64,000 bases of DNA from contig NC_059372.1 in the NCBI RefSeq assembly GCF_019703515.2, positions 24,278,931 to 24,342,930 on the forward strand, written 5' to 3'. Positions 44,525 to 47,798 of this stretch are shown one piece after another. Position numbers and translations under genes: made by a program. Each line of letters opens with the position of its first letter. Positions within the stretch are counted from its first letter, which is position 1. The stretch is from Myxocyprinus asiaticus. Lineage: Eukaryota; Chordata; Actinopteri; Cypriniformes; Catostomidae. The notes beneath the pieces were generated by a model that did not search any database, had not been told where the DNA came from, and was given only the letters and a program-made list of their open reading frames with translations.

Positions 44525-47149
44525 ACAAAGGGAACTGGTGAGGTGAACGTACTTTGAGAGGAGGAGGAAGAGTGCACCGTTGCTCGTCCATTCTGTTGCT
44601 CTGAAAGATAAAAAAAGAGAGTCTGTCAGCCCTATAGCAGCCCTGTGTAAAAGCAAAAATAACACTTATGATACTGCTGAGATCAGCTGAGGAATATTTT
44701 TATGCAGGTGAAATGAAAAAAAAAAAAAGATTAAAATATAAAATAATAAATGAAAAGACATAAAAAGCTTAATATATCAATTGTACAAAGCCTATATTGT
44801 ACTACACATTTAGAAATTAATATTGCATTCTTATTTAAATAATAATAATAATGATAATAATGTTAATAAAAACATAAGCAATCAAAAAATTATTCATAAG
44901 AGATATGTTCAAAATATACTTTAATTCAAGGAAAAAAGCTAAAAGCCAGGAAAACAAAGGCAAGACAAGATGTGGAACAGCATACTGGGACATTCACTAA
45001 ACTTTCATTTTGGCAAAAACAGTTCTCATGCACATAAACAGTAGCAGAACAGCAGTCTATTGTTAGAAGAAAAAAAAAAGCAAGACAGAAAGCACTATCA
45101 GCCCTTGCATCAATCATACACAATGAACTATTTCTTCATTCTCTTTAATCAAGTTTAAAAATGCCAGACAGTGGAGCATAAGATCAAAGCGGCATTGCAA
45201 GCAAGCAGGGAGTAACAAAAATTACACAAAATATAACATCATTAAGTTGTAATGTATAAAACCATTTGTCCAGTTCTTCAATGTAAATAAAAATAAAATA
45301 AAAAAAGAAAACCTTTTAGTGGCATAATCGACTAGGAATTTCAATGAATGTGAAAAAACTTTTGACTGGTTTCATCAGATTCTAATGTTAGCTGTTACTG
45401 TCAGTCTGAAACGCTGCAATGCGCTGAGATGCAAAGGAGTAGGAAAGTTTGAACTATCTGATGACAAATTAAAGGGATCTTTTTCAGCATACTGTCTCGT
45501 TTATGGCAGGACAACTGTGATATACAGTATATACCAGCTTGTTTGTAATTTAAAACATCTAACCAAGACTCTCATTTACAGAAGAAAAAGACCTTTGGTC
45601 TGCAGATTCTGCAGAAACCCAAAAATAAATCAGATCTAATGTCATACTGTTCCCATGCATTATAAAGCACAACAACTGTGTGCTACCTCTTGGCCAATTT
45701 CCGTGAGAGCGAAAAGTGCAATTGGGCGTGGGTGGGAGTGTTTGCGCTATCTGTGGGTGTATGCAAGCAAACCGATGTTGTATGCTAATGATGTATGTTA
45801 ATTTGCTATATTGCTGAGAAATAGGTCATTGCGCCAAGATGTTTTAGAAGCATGTCTAATCTCAGCGCAAAGTTTAAAATCAGTTCCTGCATTTGCAGTT
45901 TGGGGATTCCGATAGCAGATGGGAGGAGCGAGCTGGCGTCGCCAGAGGACGGAGGAGTGGTTGAGAACCAGGCGAAAGCACGTCCAGGAGCCGGTGAGCA
46001 AGTTCTTCTCTCTCTCTCCTCTCTCTGTGTGTCTCCGCTCACCCTTTCTCTCTCGCCACACCTCCCCTCGTCTCTCCCCCAGGTTCACAAGAGGTGGAGT
46101 GGACCACCTCGGAAGGGCAGCGTTGCCCCTCCAGAGGTGGGTGGGGGGCAAGTCAGTCCGGTGGCACCCCGGCCTGAATTGGGCGGGGGAGGAGTGTGAC
46201 GAGGAGGAGGGTGTGGCCGGGCCATGATGGTGCACGGCCGGCGCTGCATCAGCTGATCAGCGGGAGAGTGAGATAAAGGGAAGCCGGAGGCGCCAGTTCG
46301 AGAGAAAGAGAGACGCACGCTGCCGTGCTGCAAATGTGTCTGTGTTCATTTATGTTTTATGTTGTTTTAAGTTCATTTATATCATTAAACCTTTATGTTG
46401 ACTGTTCAGCCAGTTCCTGCCTCCTCCTTGCCCATCCTTGAACTGTTACAGTGTGTAATTTGGATGTTCGAATACTTTTTTGCTATCCCAGCCTAATCTG
46501 CAGAGCCAGCTACTGTGTAGGTAAGCCATTTATAGGTTGATTTACCTAAAAAGTGTTAACACTGTGGCTCTGTGGCACCATCAAAACATTGCTCTTTTTG
46601 TTTATGCATCCCATAGATGCCCGACACAGCAACACTGGCTCAACAAATGGCGTCAGTGTGGGGCAGGACAATCAGTTTAATCAACCACTGCAGAAGTGTT
46701 TAGTAAACCTGATTTTAAACAGTCATTATTTTTGCTATTCCAATTAGTGACACCAGAGACACAGAAATTACACCCTTCACCTTTAAATGTGTCCTCTCTG
46801 TGTGGTCAACATCAGGATCCTCCTGTATTTAACCACCAGAGGCAATAACTTTGCAAAATTTGTTCTCCTCTTAGTCAAATTGTGTGCAATGGTGCTAACT
46901 TAATCATTGCACATTTGGCAACCACAGGACAATGATAATAAATAAAAGTCCTCACTACATACAAGGATGACCTTCAACTAGAGCAAAAAGACATGCAAAT
47001 GCAACTAGGTAGCCAGTTAAGACAGCTGATTGCAGGGTTAATGGAAGACATCTACTGTAGATCAAAAATGAGAGGCAGAGGGGGGAAAAAGAAAATAAAA
47101 AGAAACATGTTACCTGCATTTTCTCAATCATTTCAAATAAATCAGTAGT
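535..47149 (-). CDS. rap1gap: Rap1 GTPase-activating protein 1 (rap1gap), 16 internal exons
   Basis: Sixteen minus-strand exons with GT/AG boundaries join into 512 codons without a frame break and follow vertebrate RAP1GAP from the GoLoco motif to the early C-terminal tail. The protein accelerates GTP hydrolysis on Rap1 and is cytosolic or membrane-recruited. Its GoLoco motif is known in the family to bind GDP-bound G-alpha i/z. Visible landmarks are [10 protein letters not shown] plus MDEQR (GoLoco), [25 protein letters not shown], the long [17 protein letters not shown] block, and [13 protein letters not shown], whose Asn is the catalytic asparagine thumb in this family. The intact catalytic exons argue for a working gene. 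The order of motifs and the EKMQ..RMDEQR N-terminus fit RAP1GAP better than RAP1GAP2, whose corresponding segments differ. The 5' exon(s) and 3' end were not found; human isoforms can start at the Met of MIEKMQ, so a start in the first exon here is possible. Confidence 0.95.
628..662. repeat. (GA)n microsatellite
   Basis: About 17 uninterrupted AG/GA units, roughly 15 bases upstream (gene sense) of the exon 16 acceptor. On the gene strand it is a CT-rich tract and probably serves as the polypyrimidine tract. Confidence 0.95.
1025..1079 (+). repeat. V-SINE-type 3' tail fragment
   Basis: Contains GTCACTTTGGATAAAAGCGT and the following CTGCCAAATGAATAAATG, the 3' module I know from fish V-type SINEs. 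No tRNA-like head is visible upstream, so this is a truncated copy. The same module appears at 33413-33450 and, inverted, at 7241-7285. Confidence 0.7.
1886..2430 (+). mobile_element. Tc1/mariner relic with internal deletion
   Basis: It starts CACTACCAGTCAAAAGTTTT and ends near GTTTCAAAATTTTGTG, the inverted-repeat sequence of a very common fish Tc1-like family. Between the ends only the last part of a transposase gene survives: AAGCAGCCAATAAGTGCC..GGGAACTCCTTCAA..GGCAAAGGGTGACTACTTTG, matching the C-terminal codons of that family. The DDE core is deleted and no ORF remains. It sits in the last intron seen, between exons 15 and 16. Confidence 0.75.
2630..3000. repeat. MITE-like AT-rich repeat (TTAGTTAACT/AACTAACA motifs)
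   Basis: Repeated short motifs (GTTAGTTAACT, ACTAACAATGAACAATACTT, CATGAACTAACAATGGACAA) occur in both orientations, as in interspersed fish repeats I recall. Ends and target duplication are not clear. Confidence 0.4.
3593..4083. mobile_element. MITE with CAGTGTTGGGT termini and 8-bp TSD
   Basis: It begins CAGTGTTGGGTGAGTTAC and ends with the inverse (ATTACACCCAACACTG). It is rich in GTAATCAGATTAC-type motifs and has no ORF. The flanks are CACAATGT (3585-3592) and CACATTGT (4084-4091), an 8-bp duplication with one mismatch, which suggests hAT-type transposition. Related copies are at 5933-6351 and about 63285-63690. Confidence 0.8.
4084..4879. other. intron, nothing recognised
   Basis: Unique-looking intronic sequence between the MITE and exon 15. 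Short ORFs here show no RAP1GAP or transposon similarity that I recognise. Confidence 0.4.
4880..5020 (-). CDS. rap1gap: rap1gap exon 15: [14 protein letters not shown] phosphosite region
   Basis: A 141-bp exon of 47 codons starting [15 protein letters not shown], with SNSHSGSF and an Asn run (HNNNNHSPE) before it ends KIPGI. Acceptor GCTGTAG, donor GTAAGT. The RSRSQS motif corresponds to a reported protein kinase A site in mammalian Rap1GAP. The second half is more diverged than the catalytic exons. Confidence 0.93.
5815..6495. mobile_element. fish MITE split by a second MITE
   Basis: The outer halves carry the hallmark of an abundant cyprinid palindromic MITE: 'TTTACTCATTCGTATGTTGTTCC..AAAGTGAATGGTGAC' on the left and 'TTTGTGTTCCACAGAAGAAAGAAAG..CATTTGTTGGATGAACTGTCC' on the right. 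The halves are separated by the element at 5933-6351. Related copies without the insert are at 18346-18586, 27628-28306 and 50751-50993. Confidence 0.6.
5933..6351. mobile_element. nested MITE, same family as 3593-4083
   Basis: It starts TAGTGTTGGGTGTAATCC and ends GTAACTTACCCAAAACTG. The flanks ATGGTGAC (5925-5932) and ATGATGAC (6352-6359) form an 8-bp duplication with one mismatch. It inserted into an older MITE. Confidence 0.8.
7029..7169 (-). CDS. rap1gap: rap1gap exon 14: [14 protein letters not shown] and poly-Gly linker
   Basis: A 141-bp exon of 47 codons: [35 protein letters not shown], a run of seven glycines, then FFESFK. Human RAP1GAP has a shorter Gly run at the same place. Acceptor CACCAG, donor GTAATC. 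Confidence 0.95.
7241..7380 (-). mobile_element. tRNA-derived V-type SINE
   Basis: Read on the minus strand it has a tRNA-like head (GTGGCTCAACTGCTAGAGCA, a Pol III A-box region) and a B-box-like ATGGGTTTAATTACC. It ends in the V tail GTAAGTCACTTTGGATAAAA. It lies between rap1gap exons 13 and 14, in the sense of the gene. Confidence 0.7.
7445..7531 (-). CDS. rap1gap: rap1gap exon 13: end of Rap-GAP domain
   Basis: An 87-bp exon of 29 codons from [20 protein letters not shown] to KAEKFAKLE, acceptor CTGACAG and donor GTGAGT. It forms the closing helix region of the Rap-GAP domain. Confidence 0.95.
8346..10153. mobile_element. non-autonomous TIR element, itself interrupted
   Basis: The left end AGGGCATTTTCACACCTGG and the inverse of the right end AGGGCGTTTTCAGACCTG match over about 18 bases. 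The interior is rich in GGTTCG/CGAACC motifs typical of one fish DNA-transposon group, and no transposase is visible. A second element with similar internal motifs lies inside. No target duplication could be seen. Confidence 0.5.
9271..10103. mobile_element. nested TIR element (GGGTGCTTTCACAC ends)
   Basis: The left end GGGTGCTTTCACACTTGGTTCG pairs with the inverse of the right end GGGTGCTTTTACA. Near the right side is an imperfect palindrome (CAGGCCCAGCTCCA at about 9806 and GAGCTGGAGCCAGGCCTG at about 9936) around GC-rich GGCCCACC repeats, probably a third small insertion. Confidence 0.45.
10360..11082. other. intron, possible transposon edge
   Basis: The motif GAGCTGGGTGATTTTTTTCG at 10360 resembles the end of a fish DNA transposon family, but no matching inverted end was found. 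The rest shows nothing I recognise. Confidence 0.3.
11096..11538 (+). mobile_element. tRNA-derived SINE, near full length, with TSD
   Basis: The tRNA-like head has an A-box region (GGGTAGCTCAGCGAGTATTG) and B-box (GAGTTCGAATCC). A long conserved body follows (CTCCAGCCAGGTCTCCTAAG, GTCTCAGAAGCGGAGGCAAT), ending in GGGATA plus an A-tail. Target duplication AACTACACTGAAA stands at 11083-11095 and again from 11539. I recall this family as common in cyprinids. Copies at 12325-12675 and 20995-21357 are defective. Confidence 0.85.
11889..12075 (+). repeat. DIRS-like left inverted terminal repeat
   Basis: About 150 of these bases (from GACACTAGGG to GGTTGCGAGCCAGC read in inverse) are repeated as the reverse complement at 14880-15020 with few mismatches. 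Confidence 0.85.
12325..12675 (+). mobile_element. head-truncated SINE at the DIRS deletion junction
   Basis: Body sequence of the SINE family at 11096-11538 (CTCCAGCCAGGTCTCCTAAG, GCCTCCACACGTGCTATG, GTTTCAGACGCGGAGGCAAC). The tRNA-like head is lost before the B-box and there is no A-tail. It abuts DIRS 5' sequence (TTTAAAGATGCCTTTCCC) on the left and the DIRS 3' coding region on the right. Confidence 0.75.
12720..13925 (+). pseudogene. DIRS-like pol end and tyrosine recombinase, broken
   Basis: Frames at 12720-13040 (RT/RNase H tail, then [20 protein letters not shown]), 13043-13336 and 13352-13858 are pieces of one fish DIRS recombinase. The N-terminal SAM-like part is followed by the catalytic part, with [27 protein letters not shown] and the active-site HSTRS (His-x-x-Arg). 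Frameshifts separate the pieces, and a stop follows GRAAG. In the next frame the residues that should hold the nucleophilic Tyr read FARFLNL, Leu in place of Tyr. It cannot be active. Confidence 0.85.
14697..15085 (-). repeat. DIRS-like right inverted repeat and internal complementary region
   Basis: 14697-14748 mirrors the outermost left end (inverse of CTGTCACTC..TAGGGGT). 14755-14815 holds the palindromic CCGTTCCCTGATGGAGGGAA. 14880-15060 mirrors 11930-12075. GTTCCCTGATGGAGGGAAC recurs inverted near 15040. Confidence 0.75.
15235..15312 (-). repeat. tRNA-like SINE head fragment
   Basis: On the minus strand it reads TTAGCTCAGCTGGTAGAATG.. and CATGGGTTCAATTCC, A- and B-box-like motifs of a SINE head; no V tail follows. 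A true tRNA gene is unlikely because the anticodon arm and acceptor stem do not pair. Confidence 0.6.
15416..17095. mobile_element. TIR element (TAGCTGGGTTTCCAT ends) with insertion
   Basis: The left TAGCTGGGTTTCCATTTAAA and right inverse TAGCTGGGTTTCCATCCAA are inverted, and the six bases outside (TTGTCA) are inverted too. Motifs such as GTGCGTTTCCATCAACTACG lie inside. No transposase was recognised. A block at 15972-16895 looks like a separate insertion. Confidence 0.6.
15972..16895 (-). repeat. LTR-like block (TGTCAGGA..TCCTGACA)
   Basis: The block begins TGTCAGGAATGCAG and ends GATCCTGACA. Beside the left end is CTCAGGACCCAAACGCAGTG then ATTCAAAAAACAAGGAATTT, sequence I associate with fish retroelement LTR ends. 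About 920 bp, low complexity, no conserved ORF and no matching target duplication. It could be a solo LTR or the edge of a larger unit. Confidence 0.4.
17387..17458 (-). CDS. rap1gap: rap1gap exon 12: [15 protein letters not shown]
   Basis: A 72-bp exon of 24 codons reading [17 protein letters not shown] then NPAIFKK, phase 0 at both ends, acceptor TTGTGCAG and donor GTGAGT. A 9.9-kb intron containing the DIRS-like element follows. Confidence 0.95.
17548..17703 (-). CDS. rap1gap: rap1gap exon 11: catalytic exon with asparagine thumb
   Basis: A 156-bp exon of 52 codons starting [20 protein letters not shown]. In human Rap1GAP the Asn of HIGND is the residue inserted into the Rap active site in place of an arginine finger; it is kept here, as is the preceding His. 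The exon continues [19 protein letters not shown] and ends DNVLYK. Acceptor ATCACAG, donor GTAAAT. Confidence 0.96.
18070..18345. mobile_element. half copy of a foldback MITE
   Basis: It shares CAGCATTTG..GATTAC..TTTACAGTAAGG and TAACATGATTTTAGTGT with the complete palindrome at 61361-61908, but only one arm is present. It abuts the next MITE at 18346. Confidence 0.55.
18346..18586. mobile_element. palindromic fish MITE (GTTCACC..AAAATGAAAAT)
   Basis: The left GGTTAGTTCACCTAAAAATG and right CATTTCTGAATGAACCATCA are inverted. The core has the TCTATACAATGAAAGTGAAT motif found in sister copies at 5815-6495, 27628-28306 and 50751-50993. Confidence 0.65.
18740..18779. repeat. (GA)n microsatellite
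   Basis: About 20 uninterrupted GA units in the intron between exons 10 and 11. Confidence 0.95.
19034..19773. mobile_element. TIR element with GCTGTCAATT ends
   Basis: The left GTGCTGTCAATTTATTGTG and the inverse of the right GGGCTGTCAATTGATTAAAA are imperfect inverted ends. The interior is AT-rich without an ORF of note. Part of a sister copy lies at about 41773-42455. Confidence 0.55.
19974..20103 (-). CDS. rap1gap: rap1gap exon 10: [18 protein letters not shown]
   Basis: A 130-bp exon encoding [19 protein letters not shown], then [18 protein letters not shown]. This is the Rap-GAP core that packs around the substrate GTPase in known structures of the family. Acceptor CTGCTAG, donor GTATTC. 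Confidence 0.96.
20626..20726 (-). CDS. rap1gap: rap1gap exon 9: [16 protein letters not shown]
   Basis: A 101-bp exon (33 codons plus 2 bases) containing [20 protein letters not shown] and [10 protein letters not shown], with acceptor GTGCAG and donor GTAAAG. The split Gly codon is completed by exon 10. Confidence 0.95.
20995..21357 (+). mobile_element. tRNA-derived SINE with internal deletion and TSD
   Basis: Same family as 11096-11538. The head GGGTAGCTCAGCGAGTATTG is kept, but about 75 bases are missing after GTTGCTAGGGAGG, so it jumps to GTGCGTGGATTGCAGAGAG. The flanks 20979-20994 and 21358-21373 form a 16-bp duplication (AATAAACTCCAAATTA, one mismatch). Confidence 0.85.
22153..22236 (-). 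CDS. rap1gap: rap1gap exon 8: [19 protein letters not shown]
   Basis: An 84-bp exon of 28 codons, from [11 protein letters not shown] to VVYQKFGQ, with acceptor CCCTCAG and donor GTGAGT. Its acceptor is within about 100 bases of the 2.4-kb 21-bp tandem array in the preceding intron. Confidence 0.95.
22330..24800. repeat. 2.4-kb tandem array of a 21-bp unit
   Basis: Over one hundred diverged copies of a 21-bp unit such as CTGGTCCAAGCTAGTTATTAG. Variants (TTGTTTCAAGCTGGTCATTAG, TTGGTCTAAGTTGGGTTTTAG) alternate in a loose higher order of roughly 150 bp. It fills the intron between exons 7 and 8 and stops about 95 bases from the exon 8 acceptor. Because 21 is a multiple of three, several frames stay open for 60-80 codons, with a repeating LDQLxTS heptad on the gene strand. 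Confidence 0.95.
24800..25020. repeat. repeat possibly ancestral to the array
   Basis: CAGCTACCATGTTCCAAAA..ACCAGCTGGTGGCTG..AACAGTTATCATGTTCCAAA and CAGCTACCAGCTTAAG resemble a fish interspersed repeat with GCTGGT/ACCAGC motifs. The adjacent 21-bp array uses the same GCTGGT words. Confidence 0.4.
25257..25310 (-). CDS. rap1gap: rap1gap exon 7: [18 protein letters not shown]
   Basis: An exact 54-bp exon, phase 0, encoding 18 residues nearly identical to human RAP1GAP (VCEDVNVDRFYPVLYPK). Acceptor TTCTCAG, donor GTATGC. Confidence 0.95.
25534..25612 (-). CDS. rap1gap: rap1gap exon 6: [15 protein letters not shown]
   Basis: A 79-bp exon (1 base plus 26 codons) reading [20 protein letters not shown] then IVQMAK, with acceptor TTCACAG and donor GTGAGA. 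It leads into the Rap-GAP fold. Confidence 0.94.
25665..26103. mobile_element. MITE with TTTTCCAGTAAAA termini
   Basis: The left TTTTCCAGTAAAATTATCTAA and the inverse of the right TTTTCCAGTAAAAAATCTAA match. A 16-base G run lies inside at 25923-25938. A single-arm relative (TATAGTAAAAATATCTAAACA) is at about 26650-26830, between this MITE and exon 5. Confidence 0.6.
26894..26997 (-). CDS. rap1gap: rap1gap exon 5: [20 protein letters not shown]
   Basis: A 104-bp exon (34 codons plus 2 bases) containing [20 protein letters not shown]. The acceptor is CATTAG and the donor GTGTGA; the split Arg codon is completed by exon 6. It follows a 14-kb intron that holds the hAT satellite and the gypsy element. 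Confidence 0.94.
27628..28306. mobile_element. palindromic MITE, long copy
   Basis: The two arms are inverted over nearly 300 bases (TCTCAGCTCTGTAGGTCCAT versus inverse ATGGACCTACAGAGCTGAGA), ending TTGGGTGAACTATCCCTTTA. It has no ORF. The centre holds AAACAGATCAATATT and its inverse. Confidence 0.75.
28707..29134. mobile_element. MITE with TAGACCTTTTTCACA ends
   Basis: A perfect 15-bp inverted repeat (TAGACCTTTTTCACA and TGTGAAAAAGGTCTA) encloses 428 bp. It ends 25 bases before the hAT-type element. Confidence 0.7.
29160..32689. mobile_element. hAT-type non-autonomous element filled by a satellite
   Basis: It begins TAGTGATG and ends CATCACTA. Subterminal regions share GAACGAATCGTTC / GAACCGGTTCG-type motifs. 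The flanks GTGCGAAA (29152-29159) and GCGCGAAA (32690-32697) form an 8-bp duplication with one mismatch, the hAT signature. About 2.7 kb of the 3.5 kb is one tandem array, and no transposase is present. It lies in the 14-kb intron between exons 4 and 5. Confidence 0.8.
29521..32170. repeat. 37-bp satellite with ~74- and ~445-bp higher order
   Basis: The basic unit is 37 bp. Alternating types start TACATTGAGTCGTTC(A/G)CAGCAG and TACACTGATCCGAGGACAGC, giving a 74-bp dimer. A marked segment (CAACAGCTCGAGTCAACAG followed by GTACATTGAGTTGATCAC) recurs at about 30305 and 30750, about 445 bp apart or twelve units, so a recent block duplication is evident. Unique-looking CACTGAACTGAGAAT(T/C)GCC segments lie at both edges (about 29318 and 32173). 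Confidence 0.95.
32932..34146 (-). repeat. 3' LTR of the gypsy element, carrying a SINE
   Basis: The same sequence as 39601-40682 plus a ~190-bp insert at 33262-33450. Immediately before it (element sense) is TTGGGGAGCG, a plausible polypurine tract remnant. Confidence 0.9.
33262..33450 (+). mobile_element. tRNA-derived V-type SINE inside the 3' LTR
   Basis: Head GTGGTGTAGTGGACTAGTGC and B-box GGTTCAATTCCC, then a body with CCTTAAGCAAGACACTTAAC and the tail AGTCACTTTGGATAAAAGTG. The insertion site CTCTGGT..GGTAAC is uninterrupted in the sister LTR at about 39927. Confidence 0.85.
34211..34711 (-). pseudogene. gypsy pol C-terminal extension
   Basis: A 166-codon frame, acidic and Pro/Glu-rich ([20 protein letters not shown]), then [20 protein letters not shown]. 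An RRST-x-DRRPP-like tail is familiar from the pol C-termini of fish gypsy elements. It ends near the 3' LTR. Confidence 0.65.
35187..35768 (-). pseudogene. gypsy integrase core, catalytic Glu lost
   Basis: A 193-codon frame with [20 protein letters not shown] (first Asp), [14 protein letters not shown] (second Asp) and [17 protein letters not shown]. The family has Glu-Arg where this copy has Lys-Arg, so the third DDE residue appears changed to Lys. [12 protein letters not shown] of the C-terminal domain follows in the 34819-35061 frame. Confidence 0.85.
36350..36967 (-). pseudogene. gypsy RT connection and RNase H
   Basis: A 205-codon open frame: thumb/connection ([19 protein letters not shown]), then RNase H with [16 protein letters not shown], the Glu of [11 protein letters not shown] and [10 protein letters not shown]. 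These are the expected RNase H acidic residues. The upstream palm is in another frame. Confidence 0.85.
37021..37470 (-). pseudogene. gypsy reverse transcriptase, N-terminal and palm parts
   Basis: The fragment at about 37240-37450 carries the RLCVDYR..PLPRI region. 37021-37227 carries [17 protein letters not shown] and the catalytic box as FLDD in place of the usual Y-x-D-D. Frames do not connect. Confidence 0.8.
38080..38330 (-). pseudogene. gypsy aspartic protease remnant
   Basis: Across two frames one can see a [15 protein letters not shown] stretch (at about 38120-38180) of a retropepsin active site. The canonical D-T/S-G-A is altered, and a frame change interrupts it. Confidence 0.45.
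38855..39307 (-). pseudogene. gypsy gag N-terminal remnant
   Basis: A 150-codon frame starting [19 protein letters not shown], an acidic helical segment resembling gag starts of fish gypsy elements. It runs into low-similarity sequence after NDMHNQT; the capsid core and any zinc knuckle are not in one frame. It is the first gene after the 5' LTR. Confidence 0.6.
39601..40682 (-). repeat. 5' LTR of the gypsy element
   Basis: In element sense it runs from TGTGACATACACAAATG to CTCAGGTCCTATGC. It is about 90% alike with 32932-34146 by eye, and lacks the SINE found in the other LTR. Confidence 0.9.
40909..40984. repeat. (CT)n microsatellite
   Basis: About 38 CT units with one interruption (CACT), roughly 60 bases past the donor of rap1gap exon 4; on the gene strand it is (GA)n. 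Confidence 0.95.
41043..41228 (-). CDS. rap1gap: rap1gap exon 4: N-terminal [11 protein letters not shown] region
   Basis: A 186-bp exon of 62 codons carrying [20 protein letters not shown] and ending in YRKHFLGK. The linker between these ([12 protein letters not shown]) is the variable part. The acceptor is preceded by a run of about 27 T on the gene strand, and a long CT microsatellite begins about 60 bases past the donor. Confidence 0.95.
41236..41262 (-). promoter_or_regulatory. homopolymer polypyrimidine tract of exon 4 acceptor
   Basis: A run of about 27 A on the plus strand is a run of T in the transcript. It lies a few bases before CTGTCAG and exon 4. It should be the U2AF-binding tract of this splice site, and it is a length-unstable homopolymer. 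Confidence 0.75.
41371..41409 (-). CDS. rap1gap: rap1gap exon 3: YIPYPSVHE micro-exon
   Basis: A 39-bp exon reading [13 protein letters not shown], identical to the mammalian segment, with acceptor TTACAG and donor GTAAAC, phase 0 at both ends. Confidence 0.94.
41773..42455. mobile_element. relative of the GCTGTCAATT TIR element, one end
   Basis: It starts GGCTGTCAATTTAACATGTT and includes CGATTAATTGCGATTATTTA near the right side. The right end is degraded, so limits are approximate. Confidence 0.4.
42665..44037. mobile_element. TIR element GGGCTCTATTTT..AAAATAAGGCTCC, interrupted
   Basis: The left GGGCTCTATTTTCATGAA and the inverse of the right GGAGCCTTATTTTAAGCT pair. Subterminal GCGCAGCG / CGCTGCGC also pair. 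The interior has GCAAATGGGCGTGGGTGGGA, shared with a fragment at about 45690-45915. It is non-coding, with a solo LTR inserted at 43468. Confidence 0.6.
43468..43703 (+). repeat. solo LTR with 5-bp TSD
   Basis: TGTGATGAGGAGGAGGGTGT through CCATCCTTACCCATTACA (TG..CA). The flanks ATGTC (43463-43467) and GTGTC (43704-43708) form a 5-bp duplication with one mismatch. It is about 80% alike by eye with the LTR at 46195-46450, so it is the same retroelement family. Confidence 0.75.
44492..44523. repeat. (GT)n microsatellite, (CA)n on gene strand
   Basis: About 15 GT units. In the transcript it is a CA repeat starting 30 bases after the donor of the GoLoco exon 2. Intronic CA repeats near donors are known hnRNP L-type splicing elements. 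Confidence 0.9.
44553..44600 (-). CDS. rap1gap: rap1gap exon 2: GoLoco end with the D/E-Q-R triad
   Basis: Sixteen codons, [16 protein letters not shown], acceptor CTTTCAG and donor GTACGT. A second AG eight bases downstream would break the frame, so the upstream AG is chosen. MDEQR supplies the Gln-Arg that contact nucleotide phosphates in GoLoco proteins. A (CA)n tract on the transcribed strand lies 30 bases beyond the donor. Confidence 0.92.
45690..45915. repeat. fragment of the 42665-44037 family
   Basis: It shares GGGCGTGGGTGGGA(A/G)TGTTTG, TGCTAATGATGT..AATTTGCTA and GGTCATTGCGCCAAGATG with the left half of that element. It lacks both ends and directly precedes the LTR element remnant. 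Confidence 0.6.
45920..46194 (+). pseudogene. 3' end of an LTR retroelement pol with polypurine tract
   Basis: Pro/Gly-rich terminal coding-like sequence ([20 protein letters not shown] then [10 protein letters not shown] and stop) ends in GGGCGGGGGAGGAG right against the LTR. This is the expected place of the plus-strand priming tract. The rest of the element is missing upstream. Confidence 0.6.
46195..46450 (+). repeat. 3' LTR of the truncated retroelement
   Basis: 256 bp, TGTGACGAGGAGGAGGGTGT to CCATCCTTGAACTGTTACA, preceded by a polypurine tract. Same family as the solo LTR at 43468-43703. ATCATTAAACC near the middle could serve as a polyadenylation signal (ATTAAA). Confidence 0.75.
46451..47113. 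other. intron, nothing recognised
   Basis: No element ends or exons seen. A degenerate (GATGA)n tract lies just beyond the next exon at 47160-47190. Confidence 0.4.
47114..47149 (-). CDS. rap1gap: rap1gap exon 1 in window: first half of GoLoco motif
   Basis: Twelve codons reading [12 protein letters not shown]. An acceptor (CTTCCAG) lies just upstream and a GTAACA donor just downstream. The acceptor shows that at least one more exon lies further 5'. The internal Met (MIEKMQ) matches the start of the commonest human isoform, so a promoter just upstream of this exon could also use it. Confidence 0.9.
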
Positions 47150-47387
47150 CTGGAAGAGAGGAGATGAGATGAGATGAAATGAAATGAGGTGAGTTTTAAG
47201 TTGACCCCTAGATTACATTCTCATGATTTGAGTATAGGGAGTGGCTAAGAACACAGAAAACACATTGCTTTGCTGCAGGATACAAGTTGCAGCTGCCTCT
47301 ACTAAATAAACCCAGATATCACATGTACATCTCTGATATGTTTATTTTAGATCTTTTCATCTGGAAAGCATCACAATCTAATTAACA

Positions 47388-47798
47388 TGTAACGAATGAG
47401 GCTGGTATTCATTCAGCCGACCGCCAGAGGGAGCCCTCTCCCGAATACTAACAATGAACCATTTCTTCTATGGTGACTTGCTGTTTGCACTATATAAATA
47501 GCCATGACTTTCCATTGTGACTTTGCGAAGTATTGTCAGTTTCACTGCCTTACCAAGTGTTTTCCCATTGCCTGTTTTTCATTGTCTTCATGTTATGACC
47601 ATTGGGCCTGCCTTATTGGATTACTGATTTTTGGATTACTGTTTTGCTCTGTTTGCCTGGTTGGACTGATTACCTTACATGACTACCTTGCCTGCTTTAA
47701 CGACTACGTCTCTGCCTTGTGTTTTGGATTTGTTTGCTGTGTTTAATAAACTTCCTGCATTTGGATTCTAATTTCACCTCTATGTCGAGTCCCTCACA
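47388..47798 (+). repeat. 5' LTR of the sushi-like element
   Basis: 411 bp, TGTAACGAATGAGG to GAGTCCCTCACA. A TATAAATAG box at about 47494 and AATAAA at about 47745 mark a plausible promoter and polyadenylation signal. An ATG near the LTR end (47781) is in frame with gag. Confidence 0.85.

Noticed and set aside
45798..46235. 145-codon minus ORF
   Set aside because: Antisense shadow of the retroelement pol end and polypurine tract; Pro/His-rich because the sense strand is G-rich.
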